A DNA stretch of 24,240 nt from NCBI GenBank assembly GCA_035552275.1, contig DASZLR010000217.1, positions 1-24,240 on the forward strand. Reading direction: 5' to 3'. Source of the DNA: DASVLX01 sp035552275. GTDB lineage: Bacteria; Actinomycetota; Actinomycetes; Mycobacteriales; Pseudonocardiaceae. Every line of letters begins with the position of its first letter. The stretch's first letter is position 1. Shown here one piece after another: positions 7,244 through 14,119 of this stretch. The position numbers and the translations under genes were made by a program. Below the pieces are notes generated by a model that saw only the letters and a list, made by a program, of their open reading frames with translations, made no database searches and was not told the origin of the DNA.

Positions 7244-8617
7244 GTGGTTGACGCGGATTTGTTGGTGCGCAACGCCCTGCTGGTGGCCACCAGTGACGCC
7301 GGCCGGCGCGAACTGCCGGGCGGCTGGGTGGCCGTCACCGATGGGCTGATCTCCGGCGTCGGCGGGTCGGCCGATCCCGCGCCGCCGGCGCGCACCGTGC
7401 TGGACGCGACCGACTGCCTGGTCACGCCGGGCCTGGTCAACACCCATCACCACATCTTCCAGAACCTGACCCGCTCGTACGCGCCGACGGTGAACGGGAC
7501 GCTGTTCGAGTGGTTGAGCGGCCTGTACCCGGTGTGGGCGGGGGTGGACGAGGAAGCGGCATACCTGTCCGCCTGGGTCGGGTTGGCCGAACTGGCGCTC
7601 GGCGGCTGCACGACCACCACCGACCACCTCTACATCGCGCCGACCGGCGGGGGAGACCTGTGGTCGGCCGAGATCGCCGCCGCGCGGGAGGTGGGTGTGC
7701 GGTTCCACCCGACCCGCGGCTCCATGACACTGTCCACAAAGGACGGCGGCTTGCCGCCGGACTCGGTGGTGCAGGACGATGACACCGTTCTCGCGGACAG
7801 CGAAAGACTGGTGCGGCAGCATCACGATCCGAGCTGGGGCGCGATGATCCGGATCGCACTCGCGCCGTGCTCGCCGTTCTCGGTCAGCCCGGAGCTGATG
7901 CGGCAGACGGCGGAGTTGGCGCAGCGGCTGGATGTTCGGCTGCACACCCATCTGGCCGAAGACCCGGACGAGGACACGTACTGCCTGGAGACCTTCGGCC
8001 GGCGGCCGGTGGAACAGTTCGAGGAAGTGGGTTGGCTGACCGACCGGGCCTGGGTCGCGCACTGTATCTATCCGAACCCGGCCGAGGTCGGCCGACTCGG
8101 CGCGGCCGGTGTCGGCGTGGCGCACTGCCCGAGTTCCAACATGCTCATCGGTGGCGGCGGATTCGCGCCGGTGCGCGAGTTTCGCGCGGCCGGCGTGCCG
8201 GTCGGATTGGGCTGCGACGGATCGGCGTCGACGGACAGCGCCTCGCTGTGGATCGAGTCGCGCAACGCGCTGCTGCTCGGCCGCCAGCGCGGCGGCCCAT
8301 CCGGCATGACCGCGCGAGAAGTCCTCGATATCGCGACTCGCGGCGGGGCGGCGTGCCTGGGCCGAACCGGGGAGATCGGTGAACTGTCCGTTGGCGCGGT
8401 GGGCGACCTGGTCTGCTGGCCGGAAGTCGGTCTGCCCTTCGCTGGCTCCCACACCGATCCGGTGGAAGCCTGGTTGCGCTGCGGCCCTGGCGCGGCCCGG
8501 CACACGGTGGTTGCCGGCAAGCCGATCGTCCAAGATGGACAGCTCACCCTGACCGGCGTCGAGGATATCCTCACCCGCCATGCCGCTGTGTCGCGACGAT
8601 TGCAGGGTTTGGCATAG
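7244..8617 (+). CDS. 8-oxoguanine deaminase-type amidohydrolase
   Basis: A 457-residue amidohydrolase of the TrzN/AtzB/8-oxoguanine-deaminase group, a zinc TIM-barrel enzyme that removes an amino group from a purine or triazine-like ring. The first metal ligands are His68 and His70 in NTHHHIFQN. His236 and the catalytic Glu239 are in LHTHLAED, His273 is in WVAHC, and Asp325 is in LGCDGSASTD. The N-terminal and C-terminal beta-sandwich segments are both present (ending GKPIVQDGQL), and the length is normal for the family. The NTHHH, AHCPSSNMLIGGG and GCDGSASTD motifs favour 8-oxoguanine deaminase, which would turn oxidised guanine into urate; another aminopurine substrate cannot be excluded. 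It starts 24 bases after the Imm1 gene but has its own leaderless-type promoter, so cotranscription is unlikely to be essential. Confidence 0.88.
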   Translation: MVDADLLVRNALLVATSDAGRRELPGGWVAVTDGLISGVGGSADPAPPARTVLDATDCLVTPGLVNTHHHIFQNLTRSYAPTVNGTLFEWLSGLYPVWAGVDEEAAYLSAWVGLAELALGGCTTTTDHLYIAPTGGGDLWSAEIAAAREVGVRFHPTRGSMTLSTKDGGLPPDSVVQDDDTVLADSERLVRQHHDPSWGAMIRIALAPCSPFSVSPELMRQTAELAQRLDVRLHTHLAEDPDEDTYCLETFGRRPVEQFEEVGWLTDRAWVAHCIYPNPAEVGRLGAAGVGVAHCPSSNMLIGGGGFAPVREFRAAGVPVGLGCDGSASTDSASLWIESRNALLLGRQRGGPSGMTAREVLDIATRGGAACLGRTGEIGELSVGAVGDLVCWPEVGLPFAGSHTDPVEAWLRCGPGAARHTVVAGKPIVQDGQLTLTGVEDILTRHAAVSRRLQGLA

Positions 8618-8630
8618 CGCGGCTGCGATG

Positions 8631-8680
8631 GTGGGCGCGGCCAGCGGGATGCTGAGTTTTCGCCGCTGGCCGCGCACCAC
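8631..8680. terminator. Strong hairpin between convergent genes, probable bidirectional terminator
   Basis: GCGCGGCCAGCGG (8635-8647) pairs perfectly with its inverse at 8663-8675. Four more pairs (8631-8634 with 8677-8680) form across a one-base bulge, and the loop is 15 bases. It sits in the 93-base gap between the stop of the deaminase gene and the stop of the minus-strand gene at 8711. It has no T-run, as is frequent in actinobacterial terminators. Confidence 0.7.
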
Positions 8681-8710
8681 GATTCGGATGGACCGAGATG
8701 GTAACCGGCG

Positions 8711-9046
8711 CTACAGATGTCGAGCGTCGCGCTGCTGCGCGCGTTCGACGATGTTGCGAAATTCGCTTTCCGGGGCCTTGACGAGCGCGTGCACGGTGCG
8801 CACCGTCGGACAGGGCCAGGCGTGGGAGCAGATCGCGCACCGCGCGGAGTCGTCCTGCTCGTGTTCCGCGATGACGCCCCGGATGACCGTCGTCAGCTCC
8901 GGGATGAGCCGGCAGGCGGACTCGATGGACTCGGCGTTCCTCCGTTCCAGACCGTCCACAAGGTACTCGGATTCGTCCAGGTAGCCGTAGAGGTCCTGGC
9001 GCAGCAACAGAAAAGCGTCCGCGAGTGCGGGTGTCATGATGTCCAT
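8711..9046 (-). CDS. Small Cys-containing protein divergent from the XRE/DUF397 pair
   Basis: A 111-residue soluble protein. Its first two-thirds are helical and acidic (ALADAFLLLRQDLYGYLDES, then ELTTVIRGVIAEHEQDD). A compact CAICSHAWPCPTVRTV motif with three cysteines follows and could hold a metal. Small proteins with a C-x2-C...WPCPT ending are common beside XRE/DUF397 regulators in actinobacteria; the function is not known to me. The ATG at 9046 was preferred because the upstream in-frame stretch to an ATG at 9124 uses many AT-ending codons and looks non-coding; that longer form would have 137 residues. A GGAGGTGAG lies in this stretch but with no start at the right distance. The gene is divergent from the XRE gene, so the 9047-9175 region probably controls both. 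Confidence 0.72.
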   Translation of the reverse strand: MDIMTPALADAFLLLRQDLYGYLDESEYLVDGLERRNAESIESACRLIPELTTVIRGVIAEHEQDDSARCAICSHAWPCPTVRTVHALVKAPESEFRNIVERAQQRDARHL

Positions 9047-9129
9047 GTCTACAGAAAACCCGATTCTCGCGGTGAATCGCTCACCTCCGATCGGTGGATT
9101 CCGCGTGTCGGTCCGCAATGTCATGGCGC

Positions 9130-9158
9130 TTGGACCGCTATGGTGTCATGAACACTAT
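9130..9158 (+). promoter_or_regulatory. Possible promoter of the XRE gene
   Basis: TTGGAC (9130-9135) and CACTAT (9153-9158) are separated by 17 bases. They are followed by GGGAGG (9165-9170), a good ribosome binding site 5 bases before the ATG at 9176. Both boxes match consensus only partly, so this is tentative. The short intergenic space means the XRE protein could bind here and repress itself and the divergent gene. Confidence 0.3.
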
Positions 9159-9175
9159 GCGACTGGGAGGCAAGG

Positions 9176-10060
9176 ATGAGCGAGGAAGAACCGGAGTCCA
9201 CCATCCGCGGCCGTGAGCTGGGCGAGGCGCTGCGGGAGGCGCTGAAACAGGCGAACCTCAGCGGGCGGGCGATCGCCAAGAAGTTGCGATGGCCGCAGAG
9301 CCAGGTGCCCAAGCTGCTGAACGGCCAACGCATCGCGGATGAGGTCGACATCGCGGCGTTTCTGGCGCTGTGCGAAGTGACCGGCGCGGAGCGGGATCGG
9401 CTGCTCGCGCTGGCGAGAGAGCTCGGCGAGCCAGGATGGTTGCAGCAGTACGGTTCCCGACTTCCGAAGCAGTTGCGCACCCTGATCGACCACGAGAACA
9501 AGGCCACCACGATCAAGCAGTACGAGGGTCTGGTCGTCCCCGGCCTGTTGCAGACCGACGACTACGCCCGCGAGATGCTGCTCCGGACGGCGAGCATCCC
9601 CAAGGAAGAAGTGCAGGACCGGGTCGCCGCGCGGTTGGCTCGGCAGAGCTTGTTCAGCGCGGATCGCCGGCCCGACTTCACCTTCTTCGTGCATGAGCAG
9701 GTGTTGCGCCTGCCGGTCGGCAGTCCGTCGATCATGTCGGACCAGCTTCATCACTTGCTGCGGATGTCGGTGCGTTCCTACGTCAGCGTCCGGATCATCC
9801 CGATCTCATTCGGCGCGCACGCCGGGACAGCCGGGGCGTGCCGGCTGATGGACTTCGCCGGCAAGATTCCGTCGGTCGCCTATCTGGAAGGGGAGACCAT
9901 GGGCCTGTTCCTGGAGACCACTGCGGAGATCAAGACCTACCGGAAAATCTTCGAGGCACTGGCCGACGCCGCGCTGGATGAGGGACACTCAAGAGACCTG
10001 ATCGGCAACCTGGCTACCGCGTTGTACGCGGACCGAGAGGATCATGATGACCATGGTTGA
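9176..10060 (+). CDS. XRE-family regulator with DUF5753 ligand-like domain
   Basis: A 294-residue transcription factor of the WhiJ-like type that pairs with DUF397 proteins in actinobacteria. A helix-turn-helix (about residues 14-68; GRAIAKKLRWPQSQVPKLLN is the recognition region) is followed by the DUF5753 domain from about residue 88. The domain begins around LGEPGWLQQYG and has the signature YEGLVVPGLLQTDDYAREML (116-135), then the typical RLARQ, FFVHEQVLRLPVG and YLEGETMGLFLE segments. ATG 9176 has GGGAGG 5 bases upstream. Its last 17 bases overlap the next gene, a DUF397 protein, which is the standard arrangement and implies coupled translation. In characterised loci such pairs control development or antibiotic production and have been discussed as toxin-antitoxin-like; here the target is not known. 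Confidence 0.95.
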   Translation: MSEEEPESTIRGRELGEALREALKQANLSGRAIAKKLRWPQSQVPKLLNGQRIADEVDIAAFLALCEVTGAERDRLLALARELGEPGWLQQYGSRLPKQLRTLIDHENKATTIKQYEGLVVPGLLQTDDYAREMLLRTASIPKEEVQDRVAARLARQSLFSADRRPDFTFFVHEQVLRLPVGSPSIMSDQLHHLLRMSVRSYVSVRIIPISFGAHAGTAGACRLMDFAGKIPSVAYLEGETMGLFLETTAEIKTYRKIFEALADAALDEGHSRDLIGNLATALYADREDHDDHG

Positions 10061-10286
10061 GCTGGACGGGATCGTCTGGCACAAGAGCAGTTACAGCGCC
10101 GCCAACGGCAACTGCGTCGAGGTGGGCTGGCGGAAGAGCAGCTATAGCGCGGCAAACGGCGATTGTGTCGAGGACGCCTGGCCGCAGCCGGCCGGTATGG
10201 CCGTCCGCGACTCCAAGCACGCCACCGGCCCGACCTTGGCCTTCCCCGTCACCGACTGGCGCTCCTTCCTCACCAAGATCAGCTGA
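10044..10286 (+). CDS. DUF397 protein with an internally duplicated N-terminal motif
   Basis: An 80-residue DUF397 protein, partner of the preceding XRE regulator. The family core is a single WRKSSYS...NCVEVA block followed by VAVRDSK and a C-terminal WRxFL helix. Here the first block occurs twice, at residues 12-28 and 29-45. The second half is ordinary (MAVRDSKHATGPTLAF, then DWRSFL). Three Met codons crowd the start (10044, 10047, 10053); 10044 is used here, overlapping the XRE stop by 17 bases, but 10047 or 10053 are possible. DUF397 proteins are small soluble partners whose mode of action is not well settled. Confidence 0.93.
   Translation: MMTMVELDGIVWHKSSYSAANGNCVEVGWRKSSYSAANGDCVEDAWPQPAGMAVRDSKHATGPTLAFPVTDWRSFLTKIS
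10077..10178 (+). repeat. 51-bp tandem repeat (17 codons) inside the DUF397 gene
   Basis: Two adjacent 51-base units, 10077-10127 and 10128-10178, encode W-H/R-KSSYSAANG-N/D-CVE plus two variable residues. Thirteen of 17 residues are identical, and five codons differ only silently (for example agt/agc, tac/tat, gcc/gca). The reading frame is kept and the protein is otherwise complete, so both copies appear to be under protein-level selection. Confidence 0.9.
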
Positions 10287-10313
10287 CCGCCGGTCCGCCG
10301 ATTCGTCCGTTCC

Positions 10314-10343
10314 CAGGACAGCACGCGCCCCAGCCATTACCGT
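10314..10343 (+). promoter_or_regulatory. Possible promoter of the ESX-type cassette
   Basis: AGGACA (10314-10319, four of six bases as in TTGACA) and TACCGT (10338-10343, fits TANNNT) are 18 bases apart. They lie in the 88-base gap between the DUF397 stop and the next ATG at 10375. A transcript from about 10350 would carry a 25-base leader including the G-run ribosome binding site (10365-10370). Confidence 0.35.
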
Positions 10344-10374
10344 AGGTGCGCGAGCCCATACCACGGGGGGACAG

Positions 10375-10674
10375 ATGGCAGACGGATACGTGGTCGATTC
10401 GGCCACCTTGCGCAAGGCCGGTGACGGCATCGTCGCGGTGACCGACGAGTTACACCACGACATCAGCGCGTGGGCGGGTGATCAGCAGGGCGCGACCGGC
10501 GCCAACCAGGGCTTCTCGTCCGCGCAAGCGGTCGCCGACTGCGAGGCCGGCTGGGAACAGGCGCTCTCGGTTCTGGGCGCGGATCTGGCCGCCGCCGGTG
10601 ACACGCTCTCGCTCAACGCATCCAACTACGCGACGACCGAGCAGCACATCGTCGGTCGCTTCCGGCCGATCTAG
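10375..10674 (+). CDS. EspC/WXG100-like small secreted-type protein
   Basis: A 99-residue protein with the pattern of the ESX (type VII secretion) EspC-like family: YVVDSATLRKAGDGIVAVTD at the start, then a central GFSSAQAVADCEAGWEQAL region with the conserved Trp, then a closing LGADLAAAGDTLSLNASNY helix with the TE end. Such proteins form helical hairpins and are exported by ESX systems with a partner. There is no signal peptide, as expected. ATG 10375 has a run of six G at 10365-10370. The next gene starts 9 bases after its stop and encodes a larger WXG-type protein, so the two are probably partners. No ESX machinery (EccC, EccB, EccD) is visible in this window. Confidence 0.82.
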   Translation: MADGYVVDSATLRKAGDGIVAVTDELHHDISAWAGDQQGATGANQGFSSAQAVADCEAGWEQALSVLGADLAAAGDTLSLNASNYATTEQHIVGRFRPI

Positions 10675-10683
10675 GCGGCGACG

Positions 10684-12333
10684 ATGGTGTCTTTTGTGGA
10701 GTTCCGGGACAGCGAGCCGGCCATCTTCGGCGAGGACGCGCAGAAATGGCAGGACCTCGCCGGCCAGGTCGCCAATCGCGGAAACGAGCTCGACCAGCAG
10801 CTCACCGCGTTGGCCGACTGGCAGGGCGTGACCGCCGACGTGGCGAAGGCCGACCTCGCGGCGAAGCGCAAGAAGCTCGGCGATGCCGCGATCACGCTGG
10901 CGAAGATTCCGCCGATCCTGACCAACCTGAGCCAGACCCTGGTACCGCTGCACGATCAGCTTCGTCAGGACGTCTTCACCGCAGTGGCCAACGAGTTGGA
11001 GATCGAGAGCGACGGCACCGTGCAACCAACGCCATTCGTTGCCTCCCCGCCGGAATCGGTGCCGACCCCGCCGCCGTTGCCTGGCCAGCCGCCCGGTTCT
11101 GCCCCTGCTTCACCCGATCCTCACCAACTGGCGAGCCAGCTCACCTCGCAAATCCAGGACATCCTGCGGACGGCGAGCATGGCCGACGAAGAAGCGGCGG
11201 CGGCGCTGCGGAACCTGACCGCGCAGGCCACCGGATTGGCGCCGGCCGCCAACGACCCTGGGCTCACCGCGTCGGCCACCGCGATTCCCGGTCCGAACAC
11301 CTCGCCGGCCGACGTGCGGAAGTGGTGGGACTCGTTGTCGGCGCAGCAGCAGGAGTCGTTGCTGTTCATGCACGGCGATCAACTCGGCGCGATGGACGGC
11401 ATCCCGGCCGTCGTGCGAGATCGGGTGAATCGTGATGTCCTGGCAGAATTGGAGAGCCGACTCGGTGAGGAGAAGGTTCGACTGGAAACCAAGAGCCAGC
11501 CGCTCAGCGACGCCGACCAGGCCCAACTGAACGACTTCAACGGCAAACTCGGCGGCATGCAGGCCATCGACCAGCGCCTCGCTGTCCAGCCGAGTGCCGC
11601 ACAACAACAGCCATTCCTGTTGAAGATCGGCGTGCAGGGCGGCGGGCGGGCGGTCGTCGCCATGGGCAATCCTGACACGGCGACGAATGTCGCGACCTTT
11701 GTACCAGGCACCAGCGCCAGTCTCGCCACCTGCGGCGGACTCTTGACTCGCTCGGACCTGATGGGCCAAGCTGCCGCCAAGGCCAATTCGCCATCAACGT
11801 CGGTGATCACCTGGATCGGCTACGACGCACCACCGACGTTTCCCGACGCCGCTTTCGATAGCTATGCGCGGGATGCTGAGCCTGCCCTCACTCGTTTCCA
11901 GGATGGCCTACGCGCGACCCACGATGGACCGCCGTCGCACAACGTGATGATCGGACACAGCTATGGCACCACAGCCATCGGTTATGCGGCTCACGACGGC
12001 AGCCTCAACGCCAACGACCTGGTGTTCGTGGCGAGCCCTGGTGTGGACGCCAACAGGCCGGCCGATCTGCATCTCGATGGCGTCGACCCGAGCCAGATGG
12101 GGCAGCATATCTACGCGACCACAGCAAAACACGACATCATCAATGTCGTTGACGGTTGGTTCGGTCCCAATCCCAGCGACGCCGGGTTCGGAGACCAGGT
12201 CTTCACATCCAATCCTGGCGCAGCCGGATCGTTGTTCGGAGATAGCTTCGCCGTCCACAGCCAGTATTGGGACTCCGGTAATCGAGCATTGGACAACATG
12301 GGCAAGATTATCGCCGGCATGTCAACGAACTAG
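10684..12333 (+). CDS. WXG-type protein with C-terminal DUF1023 alpha/beta hydrolase domain
   Basis: A 549-residue protein in three parts. Residues 1-110 form an ESX-type helical hairpin with a WQG turn at 46-48. Residues about 110-150 are a Pro/Ala/Ser linker, and a helical region (150-290) follows. The rest is a DUF1023 alpha/beta hydrolase (about 300-545), marked by ATFVPGTSASL, VITWIGYDAP and the nucleophile elbow GHSYG. The likely triad is Ser426, Asp484 (in AKHDIINVV) and His525 (in FAVHSQYWD). DUF1023 domains are frequent C-terminal parts of ESX-exported proteins and are predicted lipases or esterases; no substrate is established. The start at ATG 10684 lies 9 bases after the EspC-like gene; GTG 10687 is also possible. 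The linker and WXG head suggest export or targeting by an ESX system, which is inference. Confidence 0.9.
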   Translation: MVSFVEFRDSEPAIFGEDAQKWQDLAGQVANRGNELDQQLTALADWQGVTADVAKADLAAKRKKLGDAAITLAKIPPILTNLSQTLVPLHDQLRQDVFTAVANELEIESDGTVQPTPFVASPPESVPTPPPLPGQPPGSAPASPDPHQLASQLTSQIQDILRTASMADEEAAAALRNLTAQATGLAPAANDPGLTASATAIPGPNTSPADVRKWWDSLSAQQQESLLFMHGDQLGAMDGIPAVVRDRVNRDVLAELESRLGEEKVRLETKSQPLSDADQAQLNDFNGKLGGMQAIDQRLAVQPSAAQQQPFLLKIGVQGGGRAVVAMGNPDTATNVATFVPGTSASLATCGGLLTRSDLMGQAAAKANSPSTSVITWIGYDAPPTFPDAAFDSYARDAEPALTRFQDGLRATHDGPPSHNVMIGHSYGTTAIGYAAHDGSLNANDLVFVASPGVDANRPADLHLDGVDPSQMGQHIYATTAKHDIINVVDGWFGPNPSDAGFGDQVFTSNPGAAGSLFGDSFAVHSQYWDSGNRALDNMGKIIAGMSTN

Positions 12334-12345
12334 GAAGTCATCGAG

Positions 12346-12882
12346 GTGCCTGTTCAGAACGGATCAGCGACCATCAAACGCTACCTTTTGGTCGCGGTTG
12401 TGCTGCTGCTCACCGTCACGGCATGTGACAGCCCAAGCACCGGATCAGGAGGCGGTATGCAGCCTACAATGACCGCACAGCAGGCCAGCCTGCGCGTCGC
12501 GGACTATGCCCAGCGGGCCTTCGCGGCGTTGCCGCCACCAGCCGCATTGGTTAAGTGGGCCGGCGATAACAATAATCCGTGTGATGATCCAACGGACAAC
12601 GGTCCGCAGGGCCGAGTGGTTCCATATGCTGAGTACAAGATCACCGGACTGCCGCCGGATCAGTACAACCATTACTTCGACGTTCTTCGCCAATGGTGGG
12701 CGAGCCACGGTTTCCGAGTGCTCGCTGATGATCGTCCGAAAGATCTGTATCTGTGGGTGGAGAACAACGGTGACGGCTTTCGTATGGCGTTGCAAGCAAA
12801 CGATGTCGGCCCTCTGTATCTGACGTCGACAGCGCCGTGTGTGTGGCCGAACGGCACGCCCGAGCCGAGCCCGACCTCCTGA
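12346..12882 (+). CDS. Lipoprotein, third gene of the ESX-type cassette
   Basis: A 178-residue lipoprotein of unknown function. Its signal peptide (basic IKR, then a hydrophobic run) ends in the lipobox LTVTAC with the modified Cys at residue 27, so the mature protein is anchored on the outer face of the membrane. The mature part has a low-complexity Gly/Ser start, then a compact domain with two Cys (in NNPCDDP and APCVWPNG) that may form a disulfide. The ending APCVWPNGTPEPSP is typical of a group of actinobacterial lipoproteins. The GTG at 12346 has AGGAAG 8 bases upstream, the gene starts 12 bases after the hydrolase stop, and it is probably in the same operon. Base composition is noticeably lower in GC than the core genes here. 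It could be an immunity or accessory protein for the hydrolase, but this is only contextual. Confidence 0.85.
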   Translation: MPVQNGSATIKRYLLVAVVLLLTVTACDSPSTGSGGGMQPTMTAQQASLRVADYAQRAFAALPPPAALVKWAGDNNNPCDDPTDNGPQGRVVPYAEYKITGLPPDQYNHYFDVLRQWWASHGFRVLADDRPKDLYLWVENNGDGFRMALQANDVGPLYLTSTAPCVWPNGTPEPSPTS

Positions 12883-12895
12883 CCGCGACCACCAG

Positions 12896-13219
12896 TCATT
12901 TCCCTGTGGGAATGGTCAGCAACGCGATGATAGATACAAGCATGGCGACCGGGCAGAGGATCGCGACGAGGACGCCAACGGCCCGCCCGAGCCAGCGGGC
13001 GGAGGGCCAGGCGACGACACCGAGTCCGAGCGAGACCTGCATGGCGATCCCGCCGACGTTGAAGTGCTCGTTGGTGAGCGGGCAGCCGCCCGGTTCGCAG
13101 GAGTCGGAGCCAAGGGCGACAAGCCCCGCTGAGGTGACCGAGATAGCGAGCAGGGGAATACCGACCAGCGTGCCGACCAGTGGTGCGATCCACCAGCGTG
13201 ATCGCGAGGCTGAGTTCAT
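12896..13219 (-). CDS. Small three-helix membrane protein
   Basis: A 107-residue membrane protein of unknown function. It has a basic N-terminus (MNSASRSRWW), a first helix (about 9-35), an outside-type loop with two Cys (SDSCEPGGCPLTNEH) that could form a disulfide, a second helix (about 56-71) and a third (about 77-103). A GAGAG lies upstream of the ATG at 13219. Its stop is 13 bases from the stop of the convergent lipoprotein gene. The neighbours upstream on the same strand are also membrane proteins. Confidence 0.75.
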   Translation of the reverse strand: MNSASRSRWWIAPLVGTLVGIPLLAISVTSAGLVALGSDSCEPGGCPLTNEHFNVGGIAMQVSLGLGVVAWPSARWLGRAVGVLVAILCPVAMLVSIIALLTIPTGK

Positions 13220-13261
13220 GGCGACACTCTCTCAGCCGGCGCGTGCCGGGAGTGCCGGTTA

Positions 13262-14086
13262 CTACGAATCGGCCACGGTCAGCTCGGGGGTGTCCTTGCG
13301 GGTGATGGCGAGGTAGCCGACCAGGCCGACGATGACGGCGGTCAGCACCAGGCTGATGGTGCCGAGGCCGAACCCGAGACCGCCGGCGTGCGTGGTCGGC
13401 TGGCCGAGCCAGTCGGCGAACGACGCGCCGAGCGGCCGGGTCACGATGTAGGCGAACCAGAACGCGAGAATCGAGTTGAGGCCGAGCTTCCAGTGTGCCA
13501 GCGCCGGCACGGCGATGATCACCGCGAAGAGGATGCCCGACGCGAGATAGCCCAGGCCCAACGTCGTGGCCGTCATGTCGCCGGCCGCGGTGCCGAGTGC
13601 GAACGTCGTTATCACGGTAAGCCAGTAGAAAACCTCGCGGCGCGGCGTGTAAATGCTGTGAATTGACAGCGTTTTCTCAGTTCGGTACCAGACCGCGAAG
13701 ACGACAATCAGGACGATCGCATAGAATGTGGTCGACACCACATAAGGTATGCCCAGGCCGACGTGCAGAACATCGGCGCACATCGTGCCGAACACGCTGA
13801 CCATGACGACGGCGGTCCAGTACGCCCACGGCCGATACCGGCGGGCGCGGAACTGCAGCACCATCGAGGCCGCGAAGATGACGAACCCGATGCCCACGGC
13901 GATGAACGGGCTGAACCGCTGCACCAGGTAGTCCGACGTGACCTCGCCCATGCCGGTGGTCAGCACTTTGGTAATCCAGAAGTAAATTGTTACTTCCGGC
14001 ACCTTGCTCACAACGTTCACTGCGGGTCGCAGCCTGTCGAAACGCACGGTTTGTTCGGCCTGGCCGTAGGTCATGGCCGCAATCAT
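13262..14086 (-). CDS. DUF347-repeat integral membrane protein (COG4705 type)
   Basis: A 274-residue polytopic membrane protein with four DUF347 repeats: residues about 28-54 (KVPEVTIYFWITKVLTTGMG), 89-118 (VFGTMCADVLHVGLG), 152-184 (FALGTAAGDMTATTLGLGY) and 202-228 (RPLGASFADWLG). Each repeat has a small-residue G-T/A...D motif within a helix, giving conserved acidic residues in the membrane. Function is unknown; related proteins are annotated only as membrane-anchored proteins, and transport is a guess. The ATG at 14086 is used; an ATG four codons later is possible, and neither has a clear ribosome binding site. It begins 33 bases after the preceding minus-strand gene, so it may be cotranscribed with it. 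Confidence 0.88.
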   Translation of the reverse strand: MIAAMTYGQAEQTVRFDRLRPAVNVVSKVPEVTIYFWITKVLTTGMGEVTSDYLVQRFSPFIAVGIGFVIFAASMVLQFRARRYRPWAYWTAVVMVSVFGTMCADVLHVGLGIPYVVSTTFYAIVLIVVFAVWYRTEKTLSIHSIYTPRREVFYWLTVITTFALGTAAGDMTATTLGLGYLASGILFAVIIAVPALAHWKLGLNSILAFWFAYIVTRPLGASFADWLGQPTTHAGGLGFGLGTISLVLTAVIVGLVGYLAITRKDTPELTVADS

Positions 14087-14119
14087 GACATGTCGAAATT
14101 TGGTGTTTTCTGGGAGTCG

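Noticed and set aside
10077..10178. A CRISPR-like or mobile repeat
   Set aside because: Only two copies, no spacers, and the repeat is in frame within a DUF397 gene.
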